Source of the DNA: Pseudomonas sp. BGr12
GTDB lineage: Bacteria; Pseudomonadota; Gammaproteobacteria; Pseudomonadales; Pseudomonadaceae
Assembly (NCBI RefSeq): GCF_030272895.1
Contig: NZ_JALRNF010000004.1
Coordinates: 117,720-181,719 of the forward strand
Reading direction: 5' to 3'
DNA length: 64,000 nucleotides
Shown: piece by piece, positions 18,496 to 27,403 of the stretch
Layout: each line of letters begins with the position of its first letter
Numbering within the stretch: position 1 is the first letter of the stretch
Position numbers and translations under genes: made by a program
The notes under the pieces: model-generated
Told to the model about the DNA's origin: nothing
Seen by the model: the letters and a program-made list of their open reading frames with translations, nothing else
Database searches by the model: none

Positions 18496-19926
18496 ATGAG
18501 TCTCTACGTCAACCTTGCCGAGCTGCTGGGCGCCCGCATCGAACAGGGCCTGTACCGGCCGGGCGACCGCTTGCCGTCGGTACGCGCCCTGAGCGTGGAA
18601 CACGGGGTCAGCCTGAGCACCGTCCAGCAGGCCTATCGCCTGCTCGAAGACAACGGCCTAGCTGCGCCACGCCCGAAATCCGGCTACTTCGTGCCCGTTG
18701 ACCGCAACCTCCCGGCCCTGCCCGCTGTCAGCCGGCCGGCGCAGCGGCCGGTGGAAATCTCCCAGTGGGAACAGGTCATCGAGCTTGTCCGCAGCGTGCC
18801 CAACAAGGATGTGGTGCAATTGGGACGCGGCATGCCGGACGTCGACAGCCCGACGCTCAAGCCGCTGCTGCGCAGCCTCGCCCAGTTGAGCCGACGCCAG
18901 GACATGCCGGGGCTCTACTACGACACCATCTCCGGCACCCTGGCCCTGCGCGAGCAGATCGCCCGGCTGATGCTCGACTCCGGCTGCAGCATCGACCCGG
19001 CCGACCTGGTGGTGACCACCGGCTGCCACGAAGCCCTCTCGACCAGCATCCGCGCCGTGTGCCAGCCCGGCGATATCGTCGCGGTTGACTCCCCGAGCTT
19101 CCACGGCGCTATGCAGACCCTCAAGGGCCTGGGCATGAAGGCCCTGGAGATTCCCACCGACCCGCTCACCGGCATCAGCCTGGAGGCCCTTGAACTGGCA
19201 CTGGAACAATGGCCGATCAAGCTCATCCAGATCACCCCGAGTTGCAATAACCCCCTGGGCTACATCATGCCCGAGGCGCGCAAGAAAGCCCTGCTGACCC
19301 TGGCCCAGCGCTTCGATGTGGCCATTCTCGAAGACGATGTGTATGGCGACCTGGCCTACACCTACCCACGGCCACGCACCATCAAGTCGTTCGACGAAGA
19401 CGGCCGGGTGCTGCTGTGCAGCTCGTTCTCCAAGACCCTGGCCCCGGGCCTGCGCATCGGCTGGGTAGCGCCCGGGCGCTACCTGGAGCGGGTGCTGCAC
19501 ATGAAGTACATCAGCACCGGTTGCACCGCGACCCAACCACAACTGGCGATCGCCGACTTCATCGAAGGCGGCCACTACCAGCCCCATGTGCGGCGCATGC
19601 GCAGCCAGTACCAGCGTGGCCGCGACCAGATGAGCGATTGGGTCACTCGGTACTTCCCGCCGGGCACGCGCGCCAGCCGGCCGCAAGGTGGCTTCATGCT
19701 GTGGGTGGAGCTGCCGGAAAGTTTCGACACGCTGCGCCTGAACCGCGCTTTACTTGGGCAGGGTGTACAGATTGCCGTGGGCAGTATCTTTTCCGCCTCG
19801 GGCAAATACCGTAACTGCCTGCGGATGAATTTCGCTGCGCGCCCTACCCCTGCGATCGAAGCGGCGGTGCGCAAGGTGGGTGAAGCCGCCATTCGTCTAC
19901 TGGCCGAGGCCGACAGCGGCGGGTAA
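18496..19926 (+). CDS. MocR-type GntR regulator with aminotransferase domain
   Basis: A 476-residue PLP-dependent transcription factor. Residues 1-70 are a GntR winged helix (IEQGLYRPGDRLPSVRAL). Residues about 110-470 are a class I aminotransferase fold with the PLP lysine in SSFSKTLAPGLRIGW, the Asp in AILEDDVYGDL and the SCNNPLGY motif. Such proteins sense an amine or amino acid through PLP rather than catalysing transamination. The start at 18496 has GGGAG 7 bp upstream. Likely targets are itself and the divergent DUF1127 gene. Effector unknown. Confidence 0.92.
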   Translation: MSLYVNLAELLGARIEQGLYRPGDRLPSVRALSVEHGVSLSTVQQAYRLLEDNGLAAPRPKSGYFVPVDRNLPALPAVSRPAQRPVEISQWEQVIELVRSVPNKDVVQLGRGMPDVDSPTLKPLLRSLAQLSRRQDMPGLYYDTISGTLALREQIARLMLDSGCSIDPADLVVTTGCHEALSTSIRAVCQPGDIVAVDSPSFHGAMQTLKGLGMKALEIPTDPLTGISLEALELALEQWPIKLIQITPSCNNPLGYIMPEARKKALLTLAQRFDVAILEDDVYGDLAYTYPRPRTIKSFDEDGRVLLCSSFSKTLAPGLRIGWVAPGRYLERVLHMKYISTGCTATQPQLAIADFIEGGHYQPHVRRMRSQYQRGRDQMSDWVTRYFPPGTRASRPQGGFMLWVELPESFDTLRLNRALLGQGVQIAVGSIFSASGKYRNCLRMNFAARPTPAIEAAVRKVGEAAIRLLAEADSGG

Positions 19927-19970
19927 CTTTCCGCCGCTACTCGCGGTCAACATCCATAAGCCTCCGTCGT

Positions 19971-19976
19971 GAAGGA
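19971..19976 (+). promoter_or_regulatory. Ribosome site supporting a TTG start
   Basis: GAAGGA lies 9 bp before the TTG at 19986. Translation from that TTG gives a complete lipoprotein signal peptide, and there is no suitable ATG. Confidence 0.6.
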
Positions 19977-19985
19977 CCCATCGCC

Positions 19986-21542
19986 TTGAGATACCCCTGC
20001 GCGCTGCCGTTTTTGCTGTCGCTGATGTTCGCCCTGAGCGGGTGCGCCAGCGTCGGCCAGCCGCGCCAGGTCAGCCAGGCCCTGCCGGCCAGCGACTCGG
20101 CCTTCGGCCGCTCGGTGCAACGCCAGGCCTCTGCCTATGACGGTCGCTCGGGCTTTCGCCTGCTGCCCAACAGCAACGAAGCCTTTCGCGCCCGCGCCGA
20201 ACTGATCCGCAACGCCCAGTCGAGCATCGACCTGCAGTACTACATCGTGCGTGACGGCCTCAGCACCCGGACCCTGGTCCACGAACTGCTGCAGGCCGCC
20301 GATCGTGGCGTACGCGTGCGCATCCTGCTCGACGACACCACCAGCGATGGCCTCGACGTGAAGATGGCCACCCTCGCCGCTCACCCCAACATCCACATCC
20401 GCGTGTTCAACCCACTGCACCTGGGCCGCAGCACCGGGGTCACCCGGGCCGTCGGGCGTTTGTTCAACCTGAACCTGCAACACCGGCGCATGCACAACAA
20501 GCTGTGGCTGGTGGACAACAGCATGGCCATTGTCGGCGGACGCAACCTGGGCGACGAATACTTCGATGCCGAGCCCAACCTGAACTTCACCGACATCGAC
20601 CTGCTCGGCGTCGGCCCGGTGGCCGAGCAACTGGGGCACAGCTTCGACCAGTACTGGAACAGCGCGCTGAGCCGGCCGATCGGCGACTTCCTGATGACCC
20701 AGCCCGATGCCGACGACCTGCGCGCCAGCCGCCAGCGCCTGGAAGACTCGCTGGCCAAAGCCGAGGTCGAGCACAAGGCCCTGTATGACCGCCTGATGGG
20801 CTACAAGACCCGTCCTCGCCTGGATATCTGGCGCAACGAACTGATCTGGGCCCACAACCAGGCCCTGTGGGATGCGCCGAGCAAGGTCCTGGCCCGTGAC
20901 GAGCCGGATCCGCAGTTGCTGATGACCCAGCAACTGGCCCCCGAGATGAACGGCGTGCGTCACGAGTTGATCCTGGTCTCGGCCTACTTCGTTCCGGGCG
21001 CACCTGGCCTGCTGTACCTGACCAGCCGCGCCGACGCCGGTGTCTCGGTCAAGCTGCTGACCAATTCCCTGGAGGCCACCGACGTGCCCGCCGTGCACGG
21101 AGGCTACGCACCCTATCGCCGGGCGCTGCTGGAGCATGGCGTGCACCTCTATGAGCTGCGGCGCCAGCCGGGCGACCCGAGCTCCAGGCACATGGTGCAC
21201 CTGCACGGCAGCTCGGATTCGAGCCTGCACAGCAAAGCGATCATTTTCGATCGACGCAAGACCTTTATCGGCTCGTTCAACTTCGACCCGCGCTCGGTGC
21301 TGTGGAACACCGAAGTCGGTGTGCTGGTCGACAGCACCGAACTTGCCGAGTACACCCGCGACCTGGCCGTGCAAGGCATGGCGCCGGCCCTGAGTTACCA
21401 GGTCCGGCTGGTCGATGACAAGTTGGTCTGGGTCACCGAGGACAATCACCAGTTGCACACCCTGGGCACCGAACCCGGCGGCCTGTGGCGGCGCTTCAAC
21501 GCCTGGATCAGCAAGGCCGTGGGCCTGGAGCGGATGCTCTAG
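19986..21542 (+). CDS. Phospholipase D-family lipoprotein (cardiolipin synthase C-like)
   Basis: A 518-residue protein with two HKD motifs: MHNKLWLVDNSMAIVGGRN near residue 170 and LHSKAIIFDRRKTFIGSFNF near residue 415. This is the arrangement of ClsC-type cardiolipin synthases and related phosphatidyl-transferases. The N-terminus is a lipoprotein signal (hydrophobic stretch ending in the lipobox LSGC), so the enzyme should be anchored at the periplasmic face of a membrane. It uses a TTG start. Its stop codon interlocks with that of the convergent MFS gene. Confidence 0.88.
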   Translation: MRYPCALPFLLSLMFALSGCASVGQPRQVSQALPASDSAFGRSVQRQASAYDGRSGFRLLPNSNEAFRARAELIRNAQSSIDLQYYIVRDGLSTRTLVHELLQAADRGVRVRILLDDTTSDGLDVKMATLAAHPNIHIRVFNPLHLGRSTGVTRAVGRLFNLNLQHRRMHNKLWLVDNSMAIVGGRNLGDEYFDAEPNLNFTDIDLLGVGPVAEQLGHSFDQYWNSALSRPIGDFLMTQPDADDLRASRQRLEDSLAKAEVEHKALYDRLMGYKTRPRLDIWRNELIWAHNQALWDAPSKVLARDEPDPQLLMTQQLAPEMNGVRHELILVSAYFVPGAPGLLYLTSRADAGVSVKLLTNSLEATDVPAVHGGYAPYRRALLEHGVHLYELRRQPGDPSSRHMVHLHGSSDSSLHSKAIIFDRRKTFIGSFNFDPRSVLWNTEVGVLVDSTELAEYTRDLAVQGMAPALSYQVRLVDDKLVWVTEDNHQLHTLGTEPGGLWRRFNAWISKAVGLERML

Positions 21543-22678
21543 ACCGGCGCCGGTTCGAAGGCGTTGGGCCGCCGCGCCAACAGCACCAGGCCAGCGGCAC
21601 CGACCGCCATCAACAACGGCAAGGCATGCCCGCTGATCCATTGGCTACCCGCCCCTGCCGCCAGTGGCCCGAGCAGGCAACCGATGCCCCAGAGCTGCGC
21701 CACATGGGCATTGGCACGCACCAGGGCGTCATCCCGGTAACGCTCGCCGATCAGCACCAGCGACAAGGTGAACAGACCACCGGCACTGGCGCCGAACAAT
21801 ACCCACAGCGGCCAGATCAGCCAGGTCTGCAACAGCAGCGGAATGGCCAGGCTCGACAGCAGCAAGGTCACCGCGCAACCGCCGAACAAGGTTCGCCGCG
21901 ACATGCGATCGGCCAGGGCACCGATCGGCAGTTGCAACAAGGCATCGCCGACCACCACGGTACTGACCATGAACAGCGCGATTTCAGTGCTGAAGCCCTG
22001 CTGCAGGCAATACACCGGCAACAGGGTCAGGATCATCGCCTCGAACGCGGCGAACAGGGCAATGGCCCAGGCGATGACCGGCAAGCGCCGGCAGAAGCCG
22101 AGCAAATCGTAGAACGTGACGCTGCAGGCCTCCGCGCTCGGCGCTCCGTCACGCCCCAGCAGCACCAGCGGCGCCAACAGCAGCAGGCCGGCACCGGCCC
22201 AGAAGCCGAAATCATCTTCCGAGCCCAGCACCCCGAGCAGCAGAGGCCCTGCCAGCTGGCTCAGGGCGTAGCTGCTGCCGTACAGGGCCACCAGCCGACC
22301 ACGCCACTGCTCGATCACCAACTGGTTGATCCAGCTCTCGCCGAGGATGAACACAATGGTCAGGATCATGCCGATCAGCAGGCGCAGCACCAGCCACAGC
22401 GGGTAACTGGGCAACAGCGCCAGCAGGCCGATGGACAGCGCCCCACCCCACAGGCACAGGCGCATCAGCCCCGGCGTGCCGAAGCGGGCGGCGAGGCGAC
22501 TGGACAGACTGGCGCCGAACAGCACGCCGATGGCCGGCATCGCCGCCATCACGCCAATGGCAAAGCTGCCATAGCCCCAGCCTTCCAGGCGCAAGGACAC
22601 CAGCGGCATGCTCACCCCCAGCGCCAGGCCGACACTGAGCACCGCCGTCAGCACGGCGAAATAGGTTCCCCAACGCAT
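21539..22678 (-). CDS. MFS transporter (YfkF/UMF-like)
   Basis: A 379-residue integral membrane protein with about 12 predicted transmembrane segments and a central loop near residue 195. The loop motif ADRMSRRTLFGG in the second half resembles the MFS A-motif. Such short MFS proteins export drugs or metabolites, and the substrate is unknown. The ATG at 22678 has GGGAGG upstream. It shares CTAG with the convergent phospholipase-D gene, so there is no spacer between the two 3' ends. Confidence 0.88.
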   Translation of the reverse strand: MRWGTYFAVLTAVLSVGLALGVSMPLVSLRLEGWGYGSFAIGVMAAMPAIGVLFGASLSSRLAARFGTPGLMRLCLWGGALSIGLLALLPSYPLWLVLRLLIGMILTIVFILGESWINQLVIEQWRGRLVALYGSSYALSQLAGPLLLGVLGSEDDFGFWAGAGLLLLAPLVLLGRDGAPSAEACSVTFYDLLGFCRRLPVIAWAIALFAAFEAMILTLLPVYCLQQGFSTEIALFMVSTVVVGDALLQLPIGALADRMSRRTLFGGCAVTLLLSSLAIPLLLQTWLIWPLWVLFGASAGGLFTLSLVLIGERYRDDALVRANAHVAQLWGIGCLLGPLAAGAGSQWISGHALPLLMAVGAAGLVLLARRPNAFEPAPV

Positions 22679-22716
22679 TGCAGCCTCCCAGGCTGTCGTG
22701 GATCTGCAGAAACAAC

Positions 22717-22750
22717 ACAGCCGGACCCGCATCGAGCAGGGTCCGGCTGT
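22717..22750 (-). terminator. Transcription terminator after the aldehyde dehydrogenase gene
   Basis: Perfect 12-bp inverted repeat (acagccggaccc / gggtccggctgt) with a 10-base loop, 23 bp after the dehydrogenase stop codon. On the minus strand it is followed by a loose U-rich run (TGTTTC). It separates the dehydrogenase from the MFS gene. Confidence 0.75.
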
Positions 22751-22772
22751 GATCAGGATCGCGCAGTAGCGG

Positions 22773-24266
22773 TTACAGCTTGATCCAGGTCGCCTTCAGC
22801 TCGGTGTACTTGTCCAGCGCATGCAGCGACTTGTCACGGCCGTTGCCCGACTGCTTGAAGCCACCGAACGGTGCGGTCATGTCGCCGCCGTCGTACTGGT
22901 TGACCCAGACACTACCGGCACGCAGGGCCTTGGCGGTCAGGTGCGCCTTGGAGATGTCGGCGGTCCACACACCGGCGGCCAGGCCGTACGGCGTGTCGTT
23001 GGCAATGTTGATGGCTTCTTCGGCGGTGTCGAAGGTGATCACCGACAGCACCGGGCCGAAAATCTCTTCCTGGGCAATCTTCATGGCGTTGGTAACGCCG
23101 TCGAAGATGGTCGGCTCGACATAGGTGCCGCCGGTTTCTTCCAGGGTCCGCTTGCCGCCCACCAGCAGCTTGGCACCGTCACTGTGACCGGCTTCGATGT
23201 AGGACAGCACGGTGTTCATCTGCTGGGTGTCGACCAGCGCGCCCACGGTGGTGGCCGGATCCAGCGGATTGCCGGGCTTCCAGGCCTTGAGGGCTTCGAG
23301 TACCAGCGGCAGGAACTTGTCCTTGATCGAACGCTCGACCAGCAGGCGCGAACCTGCGGTGCAGACTTCGCCCTGGTTGAAGGCGATGGCGCTGGCAGCG
23401 GCTTCGGCTGCCGCGTTCAGGTCCGGTGCGTCGGCGAAGACGATGTTCGGGCTCTTGCCGCCGGCTTCTAGCCAGACACGCTTCATGTTCGATTCGCCCG
23501 CATAGACCATCAGTTGCTTGGCGATCTTGGTCGAACCGGTGAACACCAGGGTGTCGACATCCATGTGCAGGGCCAGGGCCTTGCCGACGGTATGGCCATA
23601 GCCTGGCAGCACGTTCAGCACACCCTTCGGGATACCGGCTTCAATCGCCAGTTGGGCGATACGGATGGCAGTCAGTGGCGATTTTTCCGAAGGCTTGAGC
23701 ACTACCGAGTTACCGGTGGCCAGGGCCGGGCCGAGCTTCCAGCAGGCCATCAGCAGCGGGAAGTTCCACGGTACGATGGCGGCAACCACGCCCACCGGCT
23801 CGCGGGTCACCAGACCCAGCTGGTCGTGCGGGGTGGCGGCGACCTCGTCGTAGACCTTGTCGATCGCTTCACCGTTCCAGCGCAGCGCCTGGGCGGCACC
23901 TGGCACGTCGATGCTCAGCGAATCGCCGATCGGCTTGCCCATGTCCAGAGTTTCCAGCAGCGCCAGTTCCTCGACATGCTGATTGAGCAGCGCGGCAAAG
24001 CGGATCATGGTGGCTTTGCGTTTGGCCGGGGGCAGGCGCGACCAGACGCCGGAGGCGAAGGTGGCGCGGGCATTTTCCACGGCACGCTGGGCGTCGGCGA
24101 GGTCACAGCTGGCGATGTGCGCCAGCAGGCGGCCATCGACCGGGCTGAGGCATTCGAACGTCGCGCCGGAAACGGCGGCGGTGTATTCACCATTGATGAA
24201 AGCGCGGCCTTCGATCTTCAATTGTTGGGCACGCTGTTCCCAATCCGCACGAGTCAGGGTGGTCAT
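22773..24266 (-). CDS. kauB: Aldehyde dehydrogenase, KauB/PuuC-like
   Basis: NAD(P)-dependent aldehyde dehydrogenase of 497 residues. The nucleotide site has PWNFPLLMACWKLGPALATG, the catalytic Glu is in LEAGGKSPN and the catalytic Cys in NQGEVCTAGSR near residue 300. Relatives oxidise gamma-glutamyl-aminobutyraldehyde, 4-guanidinobutyraldehyde or 3-aminopropionaldehyde in polyamine and arginine catabolism. I recall KauB in P. aeruginosa at a similar place (PA5312). A close paralogue lies at 40132-41625. It is divergent from a cupin gene, and the intergenic region has a palindrome that could bind a regulator such as PauR. Confidence 0.9.
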   Translation of the reverse strand: MTTLTRADWEQRAQQLKIEGRAFINGEYTAAVSGATFECLSPVDGRLLAHIASCDLADAQRAVENARATFASGVWSRLPPAKRKATMIRFAALLNQHVEELALLETLDMGKPIGDSLSIDVPGAAQALRWNGEAIDKVYDEVAATPHDQLGLVTREPVGVVAAIVPWNFPLLMACWKLGPALATGNSVVLKPSEKSPLTAIRIAQLAIEAGIPKGVLNVLPGYGHTVGKALALHMDVDTLVFTGSTKIAKQLMVYAGESNMKRVWLEAGGKSPNIVFADAPDLNAAAEAAASAIAFNQGEVCTAGSRLLVERSIKDKFLPLVLEALKAWKPGNPLDPATTVGALVDTQQMNTVLSYIEAGHSDGAKLLVGGKRTLEETGGTYVEPTIFDGVTNAMKIAQEEIFGPVLSVITFDTAEEAINIANDTPYGLAAGVWTADISKAHLTAKALRAGSVWVNQYDGGDMTAPFGGFKQSGNGRDKSLHALDKYTELKATWIKL

Positions 24267-24386
24267 ACGAAACTCCTCCTCTTGTTAAGGTGCAGTGCCG
24301 TACGAGGTCCCACGGGCACTGTCAAAAATTCTGGCTGGGCGAGCGATACGCGCAGGCACCTGCCACCCTAAACCACAGGGGACCCA

Positions 24387-24409
24387 ATTATCAATATATT
24401 TGACATAAT
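24387..24409. promoter_or_regulatory. AT-rich imperfect palindrome with a consensus -35 box
   Basis: ATTAT at one end and ATAAT at the other enclose AATATATTTGAC. A perfect TTGACA (24400-24405) overlaps the right half and points towards the cupin gene, with a poor -10 candidate TACTGA 17 bp on. It sits in the shared region of the divergent kauB and cupin genes and is a plausible repressor site. Confidence 0.35.
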
Positions 24410-24462
24410 CAGGCCAAACGCCTACTGATGTTCATTTTATTAAACAAGCAAGAGAAAAAGCC

Positions 24463-24828
24463 ATGCGCATTGATCAGATTGTCGACTTCGCCCAGGTCCT
24501 GACCGAGGCCGAACGCTACCGCCCGGCCGCTGAAAAGATCCTCAAGGGCGAACCGGACCAGGCCGTCTACAACCACTACGCAAGCCCCTGCGGGCAGTTC
24601 GCCGCCGGCGTCTGGGTAGGCGAAGTGGGCCAATGGACCGTCAATTACACTGAACACGAGTATTGCGAGATCGTGCAGGGTGTTTCGGTGCTGCGCGATG
24701 AGGACGGCGGGGCGAAGACCCTGCGCGCAGGCGATCGCTTCGTGATCCCGGCGGGCTTCAAGGGCACCTGGGAAGTGCTGGAGCCGTGCCGCAAGATCTA
24801 CGTGATGTTCGAGCAAAAAGCCGCCTGA
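24463..24828 (+). CDS. Cupin-domain protein (DUF861/Cupin_3)
   Basis: A 121-residue single-domain beta-barrel protein of the Cupin_3 family, related to the cupins found with polyamine and ureidoglycolate enzymes. The metal-site motif appears as NYTEHEYCEIVQG with a downstream PAGFKGTWEV. Role unknown. It is divergent from an aldehyde dehydrogenase of polyamine catabolism, and shared control is likely. It ends at a REP element. Confidence 0.85.
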   Translation: MRIDQIVDFAQVLTEAERYRPAAEKILKGEPDQAVYNHYASPCGQFAAGVWVGEVGQWTVNYTEHEYCEIVQGVSVLRDEDGGAKTLRAGDRFVIPAGFKGTWEVLEPCRKIYVMFEQKAA

Positions 24829-24839
24829 ACAGCAACTGG

Positions 24840-24910
24840 TAGGAGCGGGCTCGCCCCGCGATAGCGCTCTGTCAGTCACATCGCATCGCGGGGCAAGCCC
24901 GCTCCCACAG
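24840..24910. repeat. REP-type palindromic pair
   Basis: taggagcgggctcgccccgc gat and, after about 20 bp, the inverse atcgcggggcaagcccgctc ccaca. It lies between the cupin gene and the rpmG terminator. Confidence 0.85.
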
Positions 24911-24918
24911 TTAGGCCA

Positions 24919-24957
24919 TAAAAAAAGGCCCGTATCCTGAGATACGGGCCCTTTTTT
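24919..24957. terminator. Bidirectional terminator of rpmG and the cupin gene
   Basis: ggcccgtatc-ctga-gatacgggcc, flanked by a run of As on the left and cccTTTTTT on the right. A 10-bp GC-rich stem with a UNCG-like tetraloop and U-runs on both strands is a canonical intrinsic terminator. Confidence 0.9.
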
Positions 24958-24972
24958 CGTCAGCCGGATCAA

Positions 24973-25128
24973 TTACTTGATCTTGGCTTCCTTGTAGATC
25001 ACGTGCTTGCGAACAACCGGATCGAATTTTTTGATTTCGATTTTGTCCGGAGTGGTGCGCTTGTTCTTGTCGGTGGTGTAGAAGTGGCCGGTATTAGCGG
25101 TCGACACCAGACGGATCAATTCACGCAT
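24973..25128 (-). CDS. rpmG: 50S ribosomal protein L33
   Basis: A 51-residue ribosomal protein beginning [19 protein letters not shown] and ending [11 protein letters not shown]; the length and sequence are those of the cysteine-free L33 form. A GGGAGAG ribosome site precedes the ATG at 25128. It lies 11 bp after rpmB in the conserved rpmB-rpmG operon and is followed directly by a strong terminator. The Zn-ribbon cysteines of the C+ form are absent, so this copy does not depend on zinc. Confidence 0.96.
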   Translation of the reverse strand: MRELIRLVSTANTGHFYTTDKNKRTTPDKIEIKKFDPVVRKHVIYKEAKIK

Positions 25129-25139
25129 GATTCTCTCCC

Positions 25140-25376
25140 TTAGACCTTGGCGCCGTTACGGCGAATGTCGACCAGAACGGCATCGATGCCGCGCTTGTCG
25201 ATGATGCGCATGCCTTTGGCAGATACGCGCAGACGCACGAAACGCTTCTCGGACTCGACCCAGAAGCGATGATGCTGCAGGTTCGGCAGGAAACGACGAC
25301 GGGTTTTGTTGTTTGCGTGGGAAATGTTGTTCCCGGTTACCGGACCCTTACCGGTAACTTGACAGACTCTCGACAT
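25140..25376 (-). CDS. rpmB: 50S ribosomal protein L28
   Basis: A 78-residue ribosomal protein starting [20 protein letters not shown], the usual L28 length and N-terminus. First gene of rpmB-rpmG. A promoter with TTGTTG/TATAAA lies about 150 bp upstream, leaving a leader of about 140 nt that contains a small hairpin. Confidence 0.96.
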   Translation of the reverse strand: MSRVCQVTGKGPVTGNNISHANNKTRRRFLPNLQHHRFWVESEKRFVRLRVSAKGMRIIDKRGIDAVLVDIRRNGAKV

Positions 25377-25737
25377 GCCTCAGCCCTCTAAAACCACATG
25401 CCCAACCCGGCATGGGTTGGCCGCTTAATCTCTCAGTCTTTGGCGCCAGGCGCCGTGTTTCTTCAGGGTCTTATCGGTCAGATCACCAACGCGACAAACC
25501 GAGCCCCTAGAAAAGAGCGCTGCTTTATACCAGAAAGACCAGAGCACAACAACAGAAGATGTGTGTTGTCGTGCCAGCTGGCGCGCCGGAGCAGCATACC
25601 GACAGGGCTGGCCTGCCGTCGACCGCTCGTCGCACAAATGCGAAAAAAGGAGTTGGCCATTTAAGGCCCGGCACACTAGGGTAGGACATTTCCAGACTGC
25701 ACTGGCAGATGGGCCATCGATCAGCCAAGGAATTCCC
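25377..25737. other. Intergenic region between rpmB and the peptide-binding-protein gene
   Basis: 361 bp with no convincing gene. The left part holds the rpmB leader, with a hairpin ccaaccc-ggcat-gggttgg at 25402-25420 and the rpmBG promoter at 25524-25552. The right part presumably holds the promoter of the divergent substrate-binding-protein gene, but no clear -35/-10 pair was recognised. The in-frame reading that extends that gene upstream to 25561 lacks family similarity. Confidence 0.6.
25524..25552 (-). promoter_or_regulatory. Predicted sigma-70 promoter of rpmBG
   Basis: Read on the minus strand: TTGTTG (25552-25547), 17-bp spacer, TATAAA (25529-25524). Good match and spacing; transcription would start near 25517. 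Confidence 0.6.
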
Positions 25738-27327
25738 ATGCGCGCTGCCGCTCTACCCCTGTTGTTCGCCACCCTGCTCAGCCCGGTGTTCGCCCAGGCT
25801 GGGGCACTGAGTGTGTGCACCGAGGCCAGCCCCGAAGGCTTCGACGTGGTTCAGTACAACTCGCTGACCACCACCAACGCCTCGGCAGACGTGCTGATGA
25901 ATCGCCTGGTCGAGTTCGATGCCACCCAGGGCAAAGTGGTGCCGAGCCTGGCCGAAAGCTGGACAGTGTCGCCCGACGGGCTGATCTATGAGTTCAAGCT
26001 GCGCCCCGAGGTGAAGTTCCATAGTACCGGCTACTTCAAACCCGGCCGTACCCTGGGCGCCGACGATGTGCTGTTCAGCTTCCAGCGCATGCTCTACCCC
26101 GCCCATTCCTGGCACAAGATCGCCCAGAGCGGCTACCCCCACGCCCAGTCCCTGCAGTTGCCGAGCCTGATCAAGCAGATCGAGGCCGTGGACCCGCTGA
26201 CCGTGCGCTTTACCCTCGATCATGCCGACGCCACCTTCCTGCCGACCCTGAGCATGGGCTTCGCCTCGATCTATTCGGCCGAGTACGCCGACCAGTTGCT
26301 CAAGGCCGGTACCCCGGAGAAGCTCAACAGCCAGCCGATCGGCACCGGCCCGTTCGTGTTCAACCGCTTCCAGAAGGACGCAGTCATCCGCTATCGGGCC
26401 AACCCGGATTACTTCGCCGGCAAGCCGGCGGTCGACCCGCTGGTCTTCGCCATCACCCCCGATGCCAACGTGCGCCTGCAGAAGCTCAAGCGCAATGAAT
26501 GCCAGATCGCCCTGTCGCCCAAGCCGCTGGATATCGCCGCGGCCAGCGAGGACCCGGCCTTGAAGGTGGAGAAGACCGAAGCCTTCATGACCGCGTTCCT
26601 GGCCATCAACAGCCAGCACCCACCGCTGGACAAGGCAGAAGTGCGCCAGGCCATCAACCTGGCATTCGACAAGGACAGCTACCTCAAGGCCGTGTTCGAA
26701 GGCACCGCGATTGCCGCCAATGGCCCCTACCCGCCCAATACCTGGAGCTATGCCAAGGACCTGCCCGGTTACCCGGTCAACCTCGACAAGGCCCGCAGCC
26801 TGCTGGACAAGGCCGGCCTCAAGGACGGTTTCAGCACCACTATCTGGACCCGCCCGCAAGGCAGCCTGCTCAACCCCAACCCGAGCCTGGGCGCACAGCT
26901 GCTGCAGGCTGACCTGGCCAAGATCGGGATCAAGGCCGAAATCCGCGTGATCGAATGGGGCGAGCTGATTCGTCGTGCCAAGGCCGGCGAGCATGACCTG
27001 CTGTTCATGGGCTGGGCGGGCGACAACGGCGACCCGGATAACTTCCTCAGCCCGCAGTTCGCCTGTGCGGCCGTCAAATCCGGGACCAACTTCGCCCGCT
27101 ATTGCGACCAGCGCCTCGACCAACTGATCAGCGCCGGCAAGACCACCACCGACCAGAGCGTGCGCAGCCGCCTGTACCAGCAGGCCCAGGGGCTGATCCA
27201 GCAACAGGCGCTGTGGTTGCCGCTGGCGCACCCGACCGCCGCAGCGCTGCTGCGCACGGATGTTGAGGGGTATCAGGTGAGCCCGTTTGGACGGCAGGAC
27301 TTCGCTACAGTGAAGATCTCGCGCTGA
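25738..27327 (+). CDS. ABC transporter periplasmic peptide-binding protein (DppA/SBP_bac_5 family)
   Basis: A 529-residue exported solute-binding protein with a signal peptide (MRAAALPLLFATLLSPVFAQ, cleaved after QA). The mature part has the family 5 binding-protein fold used for dipeptides, oligopeptides or nickel, with the cluster 5 motif region VVPSLAESWTVSPDGLIYEF. AAGGA precedes the ATG at 25738. No permease or ATPase genes are adjacent, so it must work with a transporter encoded elsewhere or act as an accessory specificity protein. A Dpp-type peptide role is the best guess. Confidence 0.88.
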   Translation: MRAAALPLLFATLLSPVFAQAGALSVCTEASPEGFDVVQYNSLTTTNASADVLMNRLVEFDATQGKVVPSLAESWTVSPDGLIYEFKLRPEVKFHSTGYFKPGRTLGADDVLFSFQRMLYPAHSWHKIAQSGYPHAQSLQLPSLIKQIEAVDPLTVRFTLDHADATFLPTLSMGFASIYSAEYADQLLKAGTPEKLNSQPIGTGPFVFNRFQKDAVIRYRANPDYFAGKPAVDPLVFAITPDANVRLQKLKRNECQIALSPKPLDIAAASEDPALKVEKTEAFMTAFLAINSQHPPLDKAEVRQAINLAFDKDSYLKAVFEGTAIAANGPYPPNTWSYAKDLPGYPVNLDKARSLLDKAGLKDGFSTTIWTRPQGSLLNPNPSLGAQLLQADLAKIGIKAEIRVIEWGELIRRAKAGEHDLLFMGWAGDNGDPDNFLSPQFACAAVKSGTNFARYCDQRLDQLISAGKTTTDQSVRSRLYQQAQGLIQQQALWLPLAHPTAAALLRTDVEGYQVSPFGRQDFATVKISR

Positions 27328-27330
27328 TTC

Positions 27331-27395
27331 ATCGCGGGGCAAGCCCGCTCCCACAGATACAGTGCAGACCTGTGGGAGCGGGCTTGCCCCGCGAC
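27331..27395. repeat. REP-type palindromic pair
   Basis: atcgcggggcaagcccgctc ccaca ... tgtgggagcgggcttgcccc gcga, almost perfectly self-complementary, between the convergent binding-protein gene and radC. Confidence 0.88.
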
Positions 27396-27403
27396 AGGCC
27401 AAA

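Noticed and set aside
19947..21641. A 564-codon minus-strand frame opposite the phospholipase-D-like gene
   Set aside because: Shadow of a gene with two HKD motifs and a lipoprotein signal; no family similarity.
25561..25737. In-frame N-terminal extension of the peptide-binding protein
   Set aside because: The signal peptide begins at 25738 with a ribosome site; the extension is arginine-rich intergenic sequence.
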